Source: Helicobacter fennelliae (GTDB taxonomy: Bacteria > Campylobacterota > Campylobacteria > Campylobacterales > Helicobacteraceae). Taken from it: a stretch of 64,000 bases of DNA. Position 1 is the first letter of the stretch; each line of letters starts with the position of its first letter. The stretch spans positions 124,001 to 188,000 of the forward strand of contig NZ_UGIB01000001.1 in NCBI RefSeq assembly GCF_900451005.1, given 5' to 3'. Both the position numbers and the translations under genes were made by a program. Shown one piece after another: positions 1 through 7,870 of the stretch. The notes under the pieces were generated by a model that saw nothing but the letters and a program-made list of their open reading frames with translations, was not told the origin of the DNA and did no database searches.

Positions 1-213
1 CATCAAGAGCCAAGCACAGATTCTGCGATTAGCACTAAGATTCCGCTTAATTCAAGCTATGAGATTAAGGTTTTACGCAAAGTTGGAAGATTTTATGAAG
101 TGCTTTACCAAAATCTCGCCAATCAAAACAACCAAACCATAATCTCTGAAACAAGCCTCAATACACCCCAAAAAGGCTATATTCTTGACACACAAGGCTT
201 GCCTTTGAGGTGA
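1..213 (+). CDS. C-terminal end of an unidentified protein (5' truncated by window)
   Basis: An open frame enters from the left edge in frame 1 and runs 70 codons to TGA at 211-213. The visible tail has a run resembling a small SH3-like beta fold (YEIKVLRKVGRFYEVLY, then KGYILD), of the kind often found at the end of periplasmic or cell-wall-targeted proteins. That domain call is an impression from the pattern, not a firm match. The start and most of the protein lie outside the window, so no function is assigned. It converges with the phosphoramidate operon ending at 288. Confidence 0.5.
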   Translation, partial: HQEPSTDSAISTKIPLNSSYEIKVLRKVGRFYEVLYQNLANQNNQTIISETSLNTPQKGYILDTQGLPLR

Positions 214-287
214 GGATACCCCGGTAATGATACCCCGCAAAATTTGATTTGTTATTTTAGATTCTATGTGCCATAATATCCGTAGAT

Positions 288-815
288 TTATTGCAACAAC
301 GGTGGCAATGACTCTAGAATCTGCTTTGCCTTTGCTTCAAGATTCTCTCTTTTGCTATTATCAATGCAAAGATGGGGCTTTGGCTCATCAAATGCTATAT
401 CAATGCCTACAATATCGCGTATCTCTCCATTGAGCCCACCAGAATACAATCCCTTTTGATCGCGTTTTATAAGTTCATCAAAAGGGCATTGTATATAAAC
501 TTCAAAGTAATGTGGTAAATGCGCGCGATTATAGGCATAAATAGACTCAAACATTGAAATTGTGCTAACTACACACACAATCCCTTGAAGTGAAAGAATA
601 TGCGCTAATTTGGCTCGCTTAAGAGCCATATCTATGCGTCCATTTTTATCATAACTTGTCGCACCAAAAAGCTCTCTTAATTCATCACCATCGATATAAA
701 CGACATTTGGAATCTTTGCTTTGAGGTATTGATATAGCACTCTGCCTATCGTGCTTTTGCCACTTCCTGCAAGTCCTGTAAGCCATATCACTAAGCCATT
801 TTTAGATTCTACCAT
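288..815 (-). CDS. APS-kinase-like cytidine diphosphoramidate kinase (Cj1415 type)
   Basis: The 175-residue protein has the APS kinase (CysC) fold signature: Walker A GLAGSGKST at about residues 14-22, then YIDGDELRE at about 40-48. Alone it would be called adenylylsulfate kinase. However, no sulfate activation genes are present, and four neighbours match the C. jejuni MeOPN genes Cj1416-Cj1418 and Cj1419/1420. In that pathway the CysC-like Cj1415 phosphorylates the 3'-OH of CDP-amidate, so the same role is inferred here. An AAGGAG sits 7 nt before the ATG. The start overlaps the end of the CysQ-like gene by 14 bp, which suggests translational coupling. It is the last gene of the operon. Confidence 0.8.
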   Translation of the reverse strand: MVESKNGLVIWLTGLAGSGKSTIGRVLYQYLKAKIPNVVYIDGDELRELFGATSYDKNGRIDMALKRAKLAHILSLQGIVCVVSTISMFESIYAYNRAHLPHYFEVYIQCPFDELIKRDQKGLYSGGLNGEIRDIVGIDIAFDEPKPHLCIDNSKRENLEAKAKQILESLPPLLQ

Positions 816-1656
816 TACAAAACTCCTTATAAATCGCTCCTTTGAGTGCCTGCTGACTAAAAGCGATAAAATGATTATTTTTAATGTGTGGTTTATTGTA
901 GCAAAGTGGTTTTTTGGTCTCTACATCAAGCACTATTCCTCCACTTTCTTGTATGATAATATCTCCTGCTGCGCTATCCCATTCTTTGCTTCCTATAAAG
1001 CGAGGATAAATATAAGCCTCCCCGCTTGCTACAAGACAAAATTTTAAACTCGCTCCCAATGCCTTTGGCACCAAAGAATAATGCTGCAAAAAATCTTGTG
1101 TATGCGATGAGTGATGAAAATTTGAAATTAGAGCTGTGTGCTTATCAGGGCTTATAAGATCTAATGGCAGTTTTTTGGCATTTGCCAAAAGAGATGTCAT
1201 ATCCAAAGAATCTATATTAAAAAAATCTTTTTTAAGGTTTGTGATTACATATGCGCCAAATCCTTGCGCACCAAAGTAAATCTGATGTAATGCTGGGGCA
1301 TATATCACACCCAAAATCGGCAATGTTTGATTATTTTGCTTCTCCATAAGTGCGATATTTATGCAAAACTCATCATTATGTGCGAGAAGATCTTTTGTCC
1401 CATCAAGTGGATCGATAAGAAAATACCTCGCTAAATCCTTGCGTTTTAGATACTCTAGCTCATTTTCTTCAGAACAAATAGGAATATCTACAATACGCAA
1501 AAGCTCTTGACACAAATATGTATGGCTTGCAAGATCTGCTGAAGTCAGTGGAGAATTATCACTTTTGAGTATAAAATCCTTATCGCCATAAAATCGCAAA
1601 ATCTCTTCTCCAGCATAAAAAGCAACCCTCAAAACTTGTGTGATAATATTTTGCAT
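802..1656 (-). CDS. CysQ-like 3'-phosphonucleotide phosphatase (inositol monophosphatase family)
   Basis: The 284-residue protein has the metal-binding motifs of the inositol monophosphatase/CysQ family: an EE pair in CSEENE (about 61-66), DPLDGTKD (about 82-89), and WDSAAGDIIIQESGG near residue 225-240. Family members remove the 3'-phosphate of PAP or the phosphate of inositol phosphates. In this operon it sits beside a CysC-like kinase that should make 3'-phospho-CDP-amidate. The natural inference is that it recycles the 3',5'-bisphosphate cytidine left after phosphoramidate transfer, as CysQ recycles PAP after sulfation. AAGGAG lies 6 nt before the ATG. Confidence 0.75.
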   Translation of the reverse strand: MQNIITQVLRVAFYAGEEILRFYGDKDFILKSDNSPLTSADLASHTYLCQELLRIVDIPICSEENELEYLKRKDLARYFLIDPLDGTKDLLAHNDEFCINIALMEKQNNQTLPILGVIYAPALHQIYFGAQGFGAYVITNLKKDFFNIDSLDMTSLLANAKKLPLDLISPDKHTALISNFHHSSHTQDFLQHYSLVPKALGASLKFCLVASGEAYIYPRFIGSKEWDSAAGDIIIQESGGIVLDVETKKPLCYNKPHIKNNHFIAFSQQALKGAIYKEFCNGRI

Positions 1657-1693
1657 ATCTTACTCCTTTTGCTCCGTATTAATCTCCAAAGTC

Positions 1694-2443
1694 TTATACT
1701 TCTAAGTCAGAGACAGAATCTATCTCTAACCATTTCCATATGTTTTTTATACAATGCGCCTCAAACCCGACATCAATTAAGCCTTGCAAAAAACTTGTCA
1801 TATACATATTGTCAAAATCTTTTCCATCATAAAGTGTGTGCGTATCAAGATGATGATAAAAGTCAATCACCTTTGGCAAAAACTCCGCACTAAAGCTAAA
1901 AAGCCCCATATACTGCCCTTGTATCTCATCTATGCTTTTGGGTTTTTTGCCAAGCTCAATGATTATATCTCCTTGCAATTTTAAAGTCTCTGCATCGCTA
2001 AGCACATCAGCAAATCTCCTCTCCCATAATGCACGCCAATTCATATCAATTGCTATGCCAAAATCGCCTTTATATGACTTCATCGCTTCAACAAGCTCTT
2101 TTTGATAGATAATATCCGCATAAGAAATCAGCACCCCCTCTTGTTCGTTTATACATTTTGTCAAAAAATCCTCCGCACAAAAAAGTGTGGCGACCATATT
2201 TGTTTTGGCAAAATGTGGATTTTGAAATATATAGTTGATACCCTGTGCTTTTGCGTATTGCTCCAAAATTTCAAATTTATATCCTCCAACAATACCAATA
2301 TCTGTAATGCCAGATTCTCTCAAAGCACATAGCTCATATTCTAAAATTGCTTTTTGCTTGTATTGCACAAGGCATTTTGGGGTATTTTTTGTAAGTGGCA
2401 TAAGTCTTGACCCAAAGCCAGCAGCCAATATCAATGCTTTCAT
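1694..2443 (-). CDS. CTP:phosphoglutamine cytidylyltransferase-like nucleotidyltransferase (Cj1416 type)
   Basis: The 249-residue protein is a sugar-nucleotidyltransferase-type GT-A enzyme. It starts with MKALILAAGFGSRLMPLT, the NTP-binding loop, followed by PKCLV with the conserved lysine and a metal-binding ISYAD region near residue 106. In C. jejuni the equivalent gene, Cj1416, transfers CMP to L-glutamine phosphate to give gamma-glutamyl-CDP-amidate; that role is inferred from synteny with the glutamine kinase and hydrolase next door. Its RBS (AAGGAG, 4 nt spacing) is strong, and the gap to the upstream gene is 9 bp. A generic choline- or sugar-phosphate nucleotidyltransferase is the alternative. 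Confidence 0.8.
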   Translation of the reverse strand: MKALILAAGFGSRLMPLTKNTPKCLVQYKQKAILEYELCALRESGITDIGIVGGYKFEILEQYAKAQGINYIFQNPHFAKTNMVATLFCAEDFLTKCINEQEGVLISYADIIYQKELVEAMKSYKGDFGIAIDMNWRALWERRFADVLSDAETLKLQGDIIIELGKKPKSIDEIQGQYMGLFSFSAEFLPKVIDFYHHLDTHTLYDGKDFDNMYMTSFLQGLIDVGFEAHCIKNIWKWLEIDSVSDLEV

Positions 2444-2452
2444 TTATCTCCT

Positions 2453-3109
2453 TTATTGTTTGTTTTCTTTAAATTTTTTCACGTATTCAAGATAAGAATC
2501 CAAAATCTCAGTATTTTCTAATCCCTTCTCTCGCTCGATGTGCCACATAATCCCAAAAAATGCCTTACTTTTATGTCTAAAGCCTTCTATGCTATATTGA
2601 TGAGAATCTAAACTCCGATCGCTGTAATCACATCTCTTTGCTGCTACTAATTCTATAAGATCTGCTCCTAGATGTGTTATGCAATAATGATGAAATGAAT
2701 TGACATAAAATGTTGAAGTCGCACTATAAACTAAATGCGCTTGTGTATGCCCGCCACAAGCCTTAAGTGTCGAATCAAAAAAATGAGCCAGAATCTGTGC
2801 GCCTCGACACACTCCAAGCAGAGGAATATTATGCTTTATGCAATGCTTAATGATAGTATATTCATAATTGTCGCGGATTTGTGAAAGTCTATCATCACAA
2901 AACACCCCCAAATCATTTCCTCCACTTAGAATCACCCCGCTTAACAATGGCGAGTAATGACTAAAATCTATCTCATAACTCAAAGGCAATGGCAAAAAAT
3001 CTTTCAATTCACACGCAAAAAATCTCCCCCAATCCTGCGCCAAACACTCTCGTATTTCATTATATGCAGTATGTTGTATTAATCTTTGTGTAATCCCAAT
3101 ATAATTCAT
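2453..3109 (-). CDS. Class I glutamine amidotransferase-like hydrolase (Cj1417 type, gamma-glutamyl-CDP-amidate hydrolase)
   Basis: The protein of about 218 residues is a peptidase C26/GATase1 member. The nucleophile elbow LLGVCRGAQ holds the catalytic Cys near residue 98, and GIMWHIERE near the C-terminus supplies the His and Glu of the triad in the usual WHxE arrangement. In MeOPN synthesis the Cj1417 homologue strips the glutamyl group to release CDP-amidate. The ATG at 3109 is preferred over a GTG three bases upstream because AAAGG lies 6 nt before it. It is followed closely by the cytidylyltransferase gene. Confidence 0.8.
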   Translation of the reverse strand: MNYIGITQRLIQHTAYNEIRECLAQDWGRFFACELKDFLPLPLSYEIDFSHYSPLLSGVILSGGNDLGVFCDDRLSQIRDNYEYTIIKHCIKHNIPLLGVCRGAQILAHFFDSTLKACGGHTQAHLVYSATSTFYVNSFHHYCITHLGADLIELVAAKRCDYSDRSLDSHQYSIEGFRHKSKAFFGIMWHIEREKGLENTEILDSYLEYVKKFKENKQ

Positions 3110-3142
3110 CACCTGCCTTTATTGTGATTTAAAAAGCAAAAT

Positions 3143-5581
3143 TTACAAACATAAAATCTGCTCACTTGCGCATTCTAATCGTAGCTTATGAGCGAGTTTG
3201 TATTTTGCAAATGCTTCTTCTCCCACGCCAATCACTGCTGGCATTTGCAACTCTGCTGCTCGGATTGCCATATGAGAATTAGCTCCACCATAGCAAGTGA
3301 TAAATCCTGCGATTGGTTGCGCAAATAAAAAATCAAATCCCGGATCGGCTGATTCTATAAGCACAATTTTATCTCTAAAATCTTGTGTTTTTATAGAATC
3401 TTGCGCGAGGGTTTCTAATGCTAAAACATCTGCTATGACACTTTTTTGCGTAATAAAATTTGGGGCTATATGCGGAAGATAAAAGCTCCATACATCAGAG
3501 CCTCTAAGGATAAGGCTAGGAAGCTTGAGAGAAAGCGTGAGGGCAAATTCTAATTTATGGGCTTGTATCTCGCTTAAAAATCTCTCTTTAGGGCTGTCTT
3601 TATACAAACTTGAATATAAACTTAAAATGCTTTTAATGTCTAAATGTGCCATATCTTGCACTTCTATATCAAGATTCTCGCCAAGCTCTTTGATGAGTTT
3701 GAGTGCATAAGAGAGCAGCTTTGAAAATTCAAATTTCACACTCTCTCTCCCTTCAATCACGCAAGTAAAAAACTGAAACAATTCTTTGCCACTAATTTTT
3801 AAACCATTCTCTCGCAAAAGCATATCGAGCTTTTGAAATCTCTCTTCACTTAAGCTAAAGGTAGCATGTATATCTTTTGGATTTGGTAGAGAATCTAGCA
3901 TATCAAAATAGCTCTCAAAACTCTCATCATAACGAGGAGAGAGGATATTATAACTTCCTGCACGCAAATGTCCGTATTTCTCCAAAAATGCTTTTTTATT
4001 GCCATTTGTTTTTAATAACATTAAATCCATACTTAAGTCTTTAGATACGCTATGTAATGACGCTAAAAAGCTCTCTTTTTCCTCAAGACTCAAAAATCCT
4101 ATCTCCACCAAAGAATGCAACATCTGCATAGCCACAAATGCTGCGCGCGCAATACCTGCAAATGGCAATGTCCCAAATCGCTTACAATCCTCAATGCACC
4201 AATAAATCTTATCATACACACCTGCACTTGAGCGCACAATGCCCTCATAACGCAAGCGCAATTCGTCCATTTTGCGTAAATCTTTAAGATACAAGCCATT
4301 TTGAGGATTAAGGATAGAGTTTGTAAGCTCTAAGAGGCTAAATTCTATGCGTTTAAGTTCATTTGCATTAAAGCCAAAATTAAGGAGTTTTTTTAGCTTA
4401 GAATCTAGGGCTAAATCATAGCAAGAAAGCACAATATCAAACTCGATTTTATCGTGAAGCTGTGGATTTTCTACAAGCTCAGAAGTGTAATAATCCACGA
4501 GTTTGCTTGCGATATGAGAATCTAGATTTTTGGGTATAAAAGAATTAAAAGAAAGTCTCACATCAATATAAGGAATGCCTAAAAATGAATGCATAAGTGG
4601 GTGAGATCGAAGATTTCTATAACCATAATTATCGCGCTGATACGCCCAAATATTATCTGTAACAATCTCTTTATACAAGCTCAAAGCCAGACGTTTTGGT
4701 TTGAGTCCAATAATCTCGGCTGGATTCCAATCAGGCATAACGCCAAATACACTTCTTTTCCCTAAAATATGCTCTTGTGGAGCGCAAAGAGAATCTATAC
4801 GTTTATAAAGGCGCGATAATGCCCGCGTGGTCAATAAATTATTTTGTAATGTATGAGCAATCACCAAAACACGCACTTGCAGACAATACAGCACATCTGC
4901 ACTCAAAGCAAATTCTACATCTAAAGCCTTGCAATCAAAAAGATCTTCTAATTCCCTCATCATATCCATTACACGTTCTAAATATGGATAATCTGGACTA
5001 TGATGAGTGGCTATATCTAAATTTTTAGAATCCACTTTGGACGCATTTGCCTCTAGATCCTTGTAGCCTCTAAACTCACAAAATGAAATAATCTCCCCGT
5101 CACTTCCGCTTGTAATCGCGCTATTGCTCCCACTCCGATCATAGCTGATACAAAAATAAGGTGCGCCACTTTCTTTATCGACACTAAATGCGACGCCACA
5201 CATACTGATAGATTCTAGCATTGGCTGTATTAGCACCTCATCATTTGGATTTGGCATACTTAAAGCAACTTGATTTATAGCTTCTAGCACCGCTTTTTTG
5301 TCATTAGAATCCACATTTGCGATACTCTCATACGCCCCTGCATTTGAAGACTTTGTGCTATCTTCGGCTTGAGAACTTGATCTGATGATGAGTTTTTGGC
5401 ATTGAAATGTGGCAAATGTGGTGGTGATAGAATCTAAAAGAGCATTTTTAGATTCTGGATTTTGCAAGGTATTGAGAGTTGTAGTCAAAAGAGGCAAAAC
5501 TCTTGTATGTTTGAGTTTGTTTTGGGTTTGCAAGCTATAAAGTTGCGCGAGGTTGCCTGCTTTGGTAGAAAAATGTAGCAT
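3143..5581 (-). CDS. PEP-synthase-like L-glutamine kinase (Cj1418 type)
   Basis: This large protein (812 residues) joins an N-terminal ATP-grasp nucleotide-binding domain to a C-terminal swivelling phosphohistidine domain. The first resembles PPDK/PEP synthase, with RSSSQAEDS near residue 67 and SVDKESGAPY near 153. The second has GGANSHMAIRAAEL around residue 770, whose His should carry the phosphate. This is the architecture of C. jejuni Cj1418, which phosphorylates the amide of L-glutamine and forms the P-N bond that starts MeOPN synthesis. Its ATG overlaps the stop of the upstream phase-variable frame as TAATG, so its translation may be coupled to that frame. Confidence 0.85.
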   Translation of the reverse strand: MLHFSTKAGNLAQLYSLQTQNKLKHTRVLPLLTTTLNTLQNPESKNALLDSITTTFATFQCQKLIIRSSSQAEDSTKSSNAGAYESIANVDSNDKKAVLEAINQVALSMPNPNDEVLIQPMLESISMCGVAFSVDKESGAPYFCISYDRSGSNSAITSGSDGEIISFCEFRGYKDLEANASKVDSKNLDIATHHSPDYPYLERVMDMMRELEDLFDCKALDVEFALSADVLYCLQVRVLVIAHTLQNNLLTTRALSRLYKRIDSLCAPQEHILGKRSVFGVMPDWNPAEIIGLKPKRLALSLYKEIVTDNIWAYQRDNYGYRNLRSHPLMHSFLGIPYIDVRLSFNSFIPKNLDSHIASKLVDYYTSELVENPQLHDKIEFDIVLSCYDLALDSKLKKLLNFGFNANELKRIEFSLLELTNSILNPQNGLYLKDLRKMDELRLRYEGIVRSSAGVYDKIYWCIEDCKRFGTLPFAGIARAAFVAMQMLHSLVEIGFLSLEEKESFLASLHSVSKDLSMDLMLLKTNGNKKAFLEKYGHLRAGSYNILSPRYDESFESYFDMLDSLPNPKDIHATFSLSEERFQKLDMLLRENGLKISGKELFQFFTCVIEGRESVKFEFSKLLSYALKLIKELGENLDIEVQDMAHLDIKSILSLYSSLYKDSPKERFLSEIQAHKLEFALTLSLKLPSLILRGSDVWSFYLPHIAPNFITQKSVIADVLALETLAQDSIKTQDFRDKIVLIESADPGFDFLFAQPIAGFITCYGGANSHMAIRAAELQMPAVIGVGEEAFAKYKLAHKLRLECASEQILCL

Positions 5582-6084
5582 TAAGATTCTCTCACAAATT
5601 GCATAGGCTGTGCGGATTTTGTAGATTGGATTGATTGGGTTAATTGGCTCAAACTAGCCACATCAAAAGGCTTATCCTGCGATATATACGCACACATCAT
5701 CTCAAAGCCTTGATAATACCCCCAAGACTGCACGATTTCTGGCGCATTAGCTTTGATATGAGCCAATTCCCTATCAAGCAAACTTTTAAGCTTAAAAGCT
5801 AGCTGTGGATTGGCTTTTAAATAAGTAAGAATCTCAGACTCATCAATTACTTTTTTTGTTTGTGTTTGTTTATATAGAACTTCAAAAAAGCCATTCAAAT
5901 AAGTTTTTACAGAATCAAAGACTTGCTTTGCATTTATACTCTGCATAAACTCTTTATAGTTTTTCTTATTAGCATAGATTCTAATATTGCTAAACTCATC
6001 TGGCACGACAAAATACTTTGTCATATCAGTAGAATGCTGTGTATTATCTTGTTTTTGCAATGTTGTTATAAGCATTTTAAGCAC
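5581..6084 (-). CDS. C-terminal part of the phase-variable transferase, out of frame here
   Basis: This 167-codon open frame continues the 6934 gene once the C tract loses one base. In the nine-C state the junction reads AAPPQGISAPQKRVLK straight into this frame. A GTG at 6084 lets it be called as a separate gene, but no convincing RBS precedes it. The sequence is helical and charged and I recognise no domain in it alone. Its TAA overlaps the ATG of the glutamine kinase gene, so ribosomes reaching this stop could re-initiate there; the phase state may therefore affect expression of the downstream gene. Confidence 0.6.
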   Translation of the reverse strand: MLKMLITTLQKQDNTQHSTDMTKYFVVPDEFSNIRIYANKKNYKEFMQSINAKQVFDSVKTYLNGFFEVLYKQTQTKKVIDESEILTYLKANPQLAFKLKSLLDRELAHIKANAPEIVQSWGYYQGFEMMCAYISQDKPFDVASLSQLTQSIQSTKSAQPMQFVRES

Positions 6085-6934
6085 TCGCTTTTGAGGTGCT
6101 GATATTCCTTGGGGGGGGGGCAGCTTGAGCAGAATCTAGAGAGTCGTATTCCACACACAGATAAAATGGCAAAATCGCACTCAATGAGCCATATAATTTA
6201 CCTTCAAAAATTTCTCTATCCACAGGAGGATTAAACCCAAAACGCACACTTAAGTCTTGAAAACTCTCAAATGCTCTCTCTTTTGAAATCGCGCTCATAT
6301 CCATATAATACACTGATTTAATCCGCCCTGAAAGTGCGTGAAGCAGTGAGTTTTGGATAAAAATTACATTATGGTGAAGGGTTATAAGATTGCTTAATCC
6401 CACCAAAGTAGGCTCTGTGCATATAGCCTTAAAATCCTGCGTAAAATCCGAATAAAAAACTTTCAAAATCTCATCATAAGGCGTATCAAGACGACATTCT
6501 TTTATCGTAGAAGAAGACGTAGACGGGTATTGTAGATTTACAAAACATTTCAGCACGCTTATAGGATCTCGCACAAGACAAAGCGCATCTGCAGGCTTAG
6601 TGATAGAGGCAAAAAATCGCTTCTCATCTTTAAACCCAAGCTCTGATATGGCAATCACACAGAATCTATTTCGCAATAGCCCACCTACAAGCATACGCCA
6701 AATATCACAATATCGCTTCTCTCCATTTTGATCATAATGCCAATTTAATGTAACCTTACATTCGCTCAAAAATCGCATCATTGCATTGTGTCCCACTCCA
6801 TGACTCAAAAGGCATAAAAAGCGATAATTTGTAGGTAATTTTAAATGACAAATCCAAGCGAATTTGCTTATAGCATAAAGTATTACTCGCACTCCAAATT
6901 TAAGAAGTTGTATTGTGTTTGACTTTATGCTCAC
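6077..6934 (-). CDS. Phase-variable sulfotransferase-like (phosphoramidate) transferase, N-terminal part as read in this assembly
   Basis: This 285-codon frame starts at GTG 6934 (AAAGGA 5 nt upstream) and ends shortly after a run of ten C on its coding strand. It shares with the 9942 gene a SHGVGHNA loop near residue 46 and an RDPISVLK motif near residue 130. RDPxS is typical of the 3'-phosphate-binding site of sulfotransferases, which fits a donor carrying a 3'-phosphate. With nine (or twelve) C the frame reads on into the 5581-6084 frame, giving one protein of about 450 residues. At ten C it terminates after a 10-residue wrong-frame tail. By position and length it is the likely counterpart of MeOPN transferases Cj1421/Cj1422. 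Confidence 0.7.
   Translation of the reverse strand: MSIKSNTIQLLKFGVRVILYAISKFAWICHLKLPTNYRFLCLLSHGVGHNAMMRFLSECKVTLNWHYDQNGEKRYCDIWRMLVGGLLRNRFCVIAISELGFKDEKRFFASITKPADALCLVRDPISVLKCFVNLQYPSTSSSTIKECRLDTPYDEILKVFYSDFTQDFKAICTEPTLVGLSNLITLHHNVIFIQNSLLHALSGRIKSVYYMDMSAISKERAFESFQDLSVRFGFNPPVDREIFEGKLYGSLSAILPFYLCVEYDSLDSAQAAPPPRNISTSKASA
6111..6120. repeat. Homopolymer tract G10 (C10 on coding strand), contingency locus
   Basis: Ten consecutive G on the plus strand lie inside the transferase gene, near codon 272. Slipped-strand mispairing of such tracts switches surface genes in Campylobacter and Helicobacter. Nine or twelve give the full frame, ten gives the short frame, and eleven gives a stop 14 codons later. 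Confidence 0.85.
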
Positions 6935-6961
6935 TGCATTCCTTTTGGATTCTATGATTTA

Positions 6962-7696
6962 TTATTTAGCGCGCGCACTCCACGCTCTTGTCGTATATTT
7001 GATACCAAATTCACTTGGCAAACTATGACGCAAGGAGTAGGCGATTTTTTCAAATAACTCTTCACCTTCTTGTGTTTCTAAATCCCAATAAGGATTTTTC
7101 ACGCTTCGCCATGCAAGAATATAGCTCTCAATGCTTTGATGAAAGGTAAAATCCTCTTCTATGTAAATGATGTGTTCAAATAAATCTTTGTGTTGCTCTA
7201 TTTTTTCTCTTTGAGATTCTCTGCGCACTCCACGCGTATAATGAGGAATGATAGAGAGTATAACTTCTTCTGCGATTTCTTGTATCGGATCGTTTAAATC
7301 CCTGTGATTCCACATACAGCTAAATAGTCCGCCTTTTTTGAGAATCCGATGCGTCTCTATCAAAGCCTTGTCTCTATCTAAGACATTAAAACTAGATCCA
7401 AAAGTTACCCAATCATAAGCATGAGATTCTAGCCCTGTATCCAGCCCACCAGCGCACTTCCATTGTATATGGTGCATATAGCGAGAATCTTTGGTGCGCT
7501 CTTGTCCTATTTCTCTCATTGCATCATTTGGCTCCACTGCCACCACTTCGCAGCCTCGCTCAAGAAGCATAATGCTTAGATTCCCCGTTCCTGCGCCAAT
7601 GTCAGCCACACTCAATCCTTTACACTTCTCATGTTTAGATTCTGCTTTTAAGGACAAATTTGCCCCCCCCCCCCGACAACATAGCGTTTGTGGCAT
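6962..7696 (-). CDS. SAM-dependent methyltransferase, phase-variable, main (C-terminal) part
   Basis: This frame carries the class I SAM-binding motif VADIGAGTGNLSIML and the acidic VVAVEPNDAMRE, and is paralogous to the 7871-8641 methyltransferase. It should be joined to the 7635-7820 frame. With eleven (or eight, fourteen) G in the coding strand the two read as one 285-residue protein from ATG 7820, which has AAGGAG 6 nt before it. The assembly has twelve, so the gene is off. The ATG at 7696 has no RBS and is unlikely to be used. In C. jejuni the paired methyltransferases Cj1419/Cj1420 sit at the same place in the cluster and are thought to supply the O-methyl group of MeOPN. Confidence 0.75.
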   Translation of the reverse strand: MPQTLCCRGGGANLSLKAESKHEKCKGLSVADIGAGTGNLSIMLLERGCEVVAVEPNDAMREIGQERTKDSRYMHHIQWKCAGGLDTGLESHAYDWVTFGSSFNVLDRDKALIETHRILKKGGLFSCMWNHRDLNDPIQEIAEEVILSIIPHYTRGVRRESQREKIEQHKDLFEHIIYIEEDFTFHQSIESYILAWRSVKNPYWDLETQEGEELFEKIAYSLRHSLPSEFGIKYTTRAWSARAK

Positions 7697-7820
7697 TTTT
7701 TGCCGCTAGCAATAGCATATCAATACTATTTGGTGCATAATTTGGGCGATATTCATAAAATTTCGCATGACTTGTGTAATCCCAATGTTTTTCAACTAAT
7801 TTTTTTGATGTTTCTTTCAT
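7635..7820 (-). CDS. N-terminal part of the phase-variable methyltransferase, out of frame here
   Basis: Sixty-one codons start at ATG 7820 with a strong RBS and run into the G12 tract, then stop 10 codons beyond the tract. The residues before the tract (YEYRPNYAPNSIDMLL) align in style with the N-terminus of the neighbouring methyltransferase (HNRPAYSAMLLEKL), so this is the true start of the same gene. Confidence 0.7.
   Translation of the reverse strand: MKETSKKLVEKHWDYTSHAKFYEYRPNYAPNSIDMLLLAAKNATNAMLSGGGGKFVLKSRI
7644..7682 (-). repeat. Poly-G cassette copy 1 (G12 at 7663-7674 on coding strand)
   Basis: On the minus strand the segment reads ATGTTGTC, then G12, then CAAATTTGTCCTTAAAAGC. 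A near-identical segment surrounds the tract at 9252-9261 in an unrelated gene. In this gene the ON frame reads the flank as GANLSLKA. The paralogous methyltransferase next door has a shorter linker here, so the cassette looks like an insertion in a loop ahead of the SAM motif. Confidence 0.75.
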
Positions 7821-7870
7821 GTTTCACTCCTTTTTATGTGTTTATTCTGGTGTAAGTATTTGCGTTTGCA

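Noticed and set aside
288..815. Sulfate assimilation role for the APS-kinase-like gene
   Set aside because: No sulfate adenylyltransferase or reductase is present, and the neighbours fit phosphoramidate synthesis.
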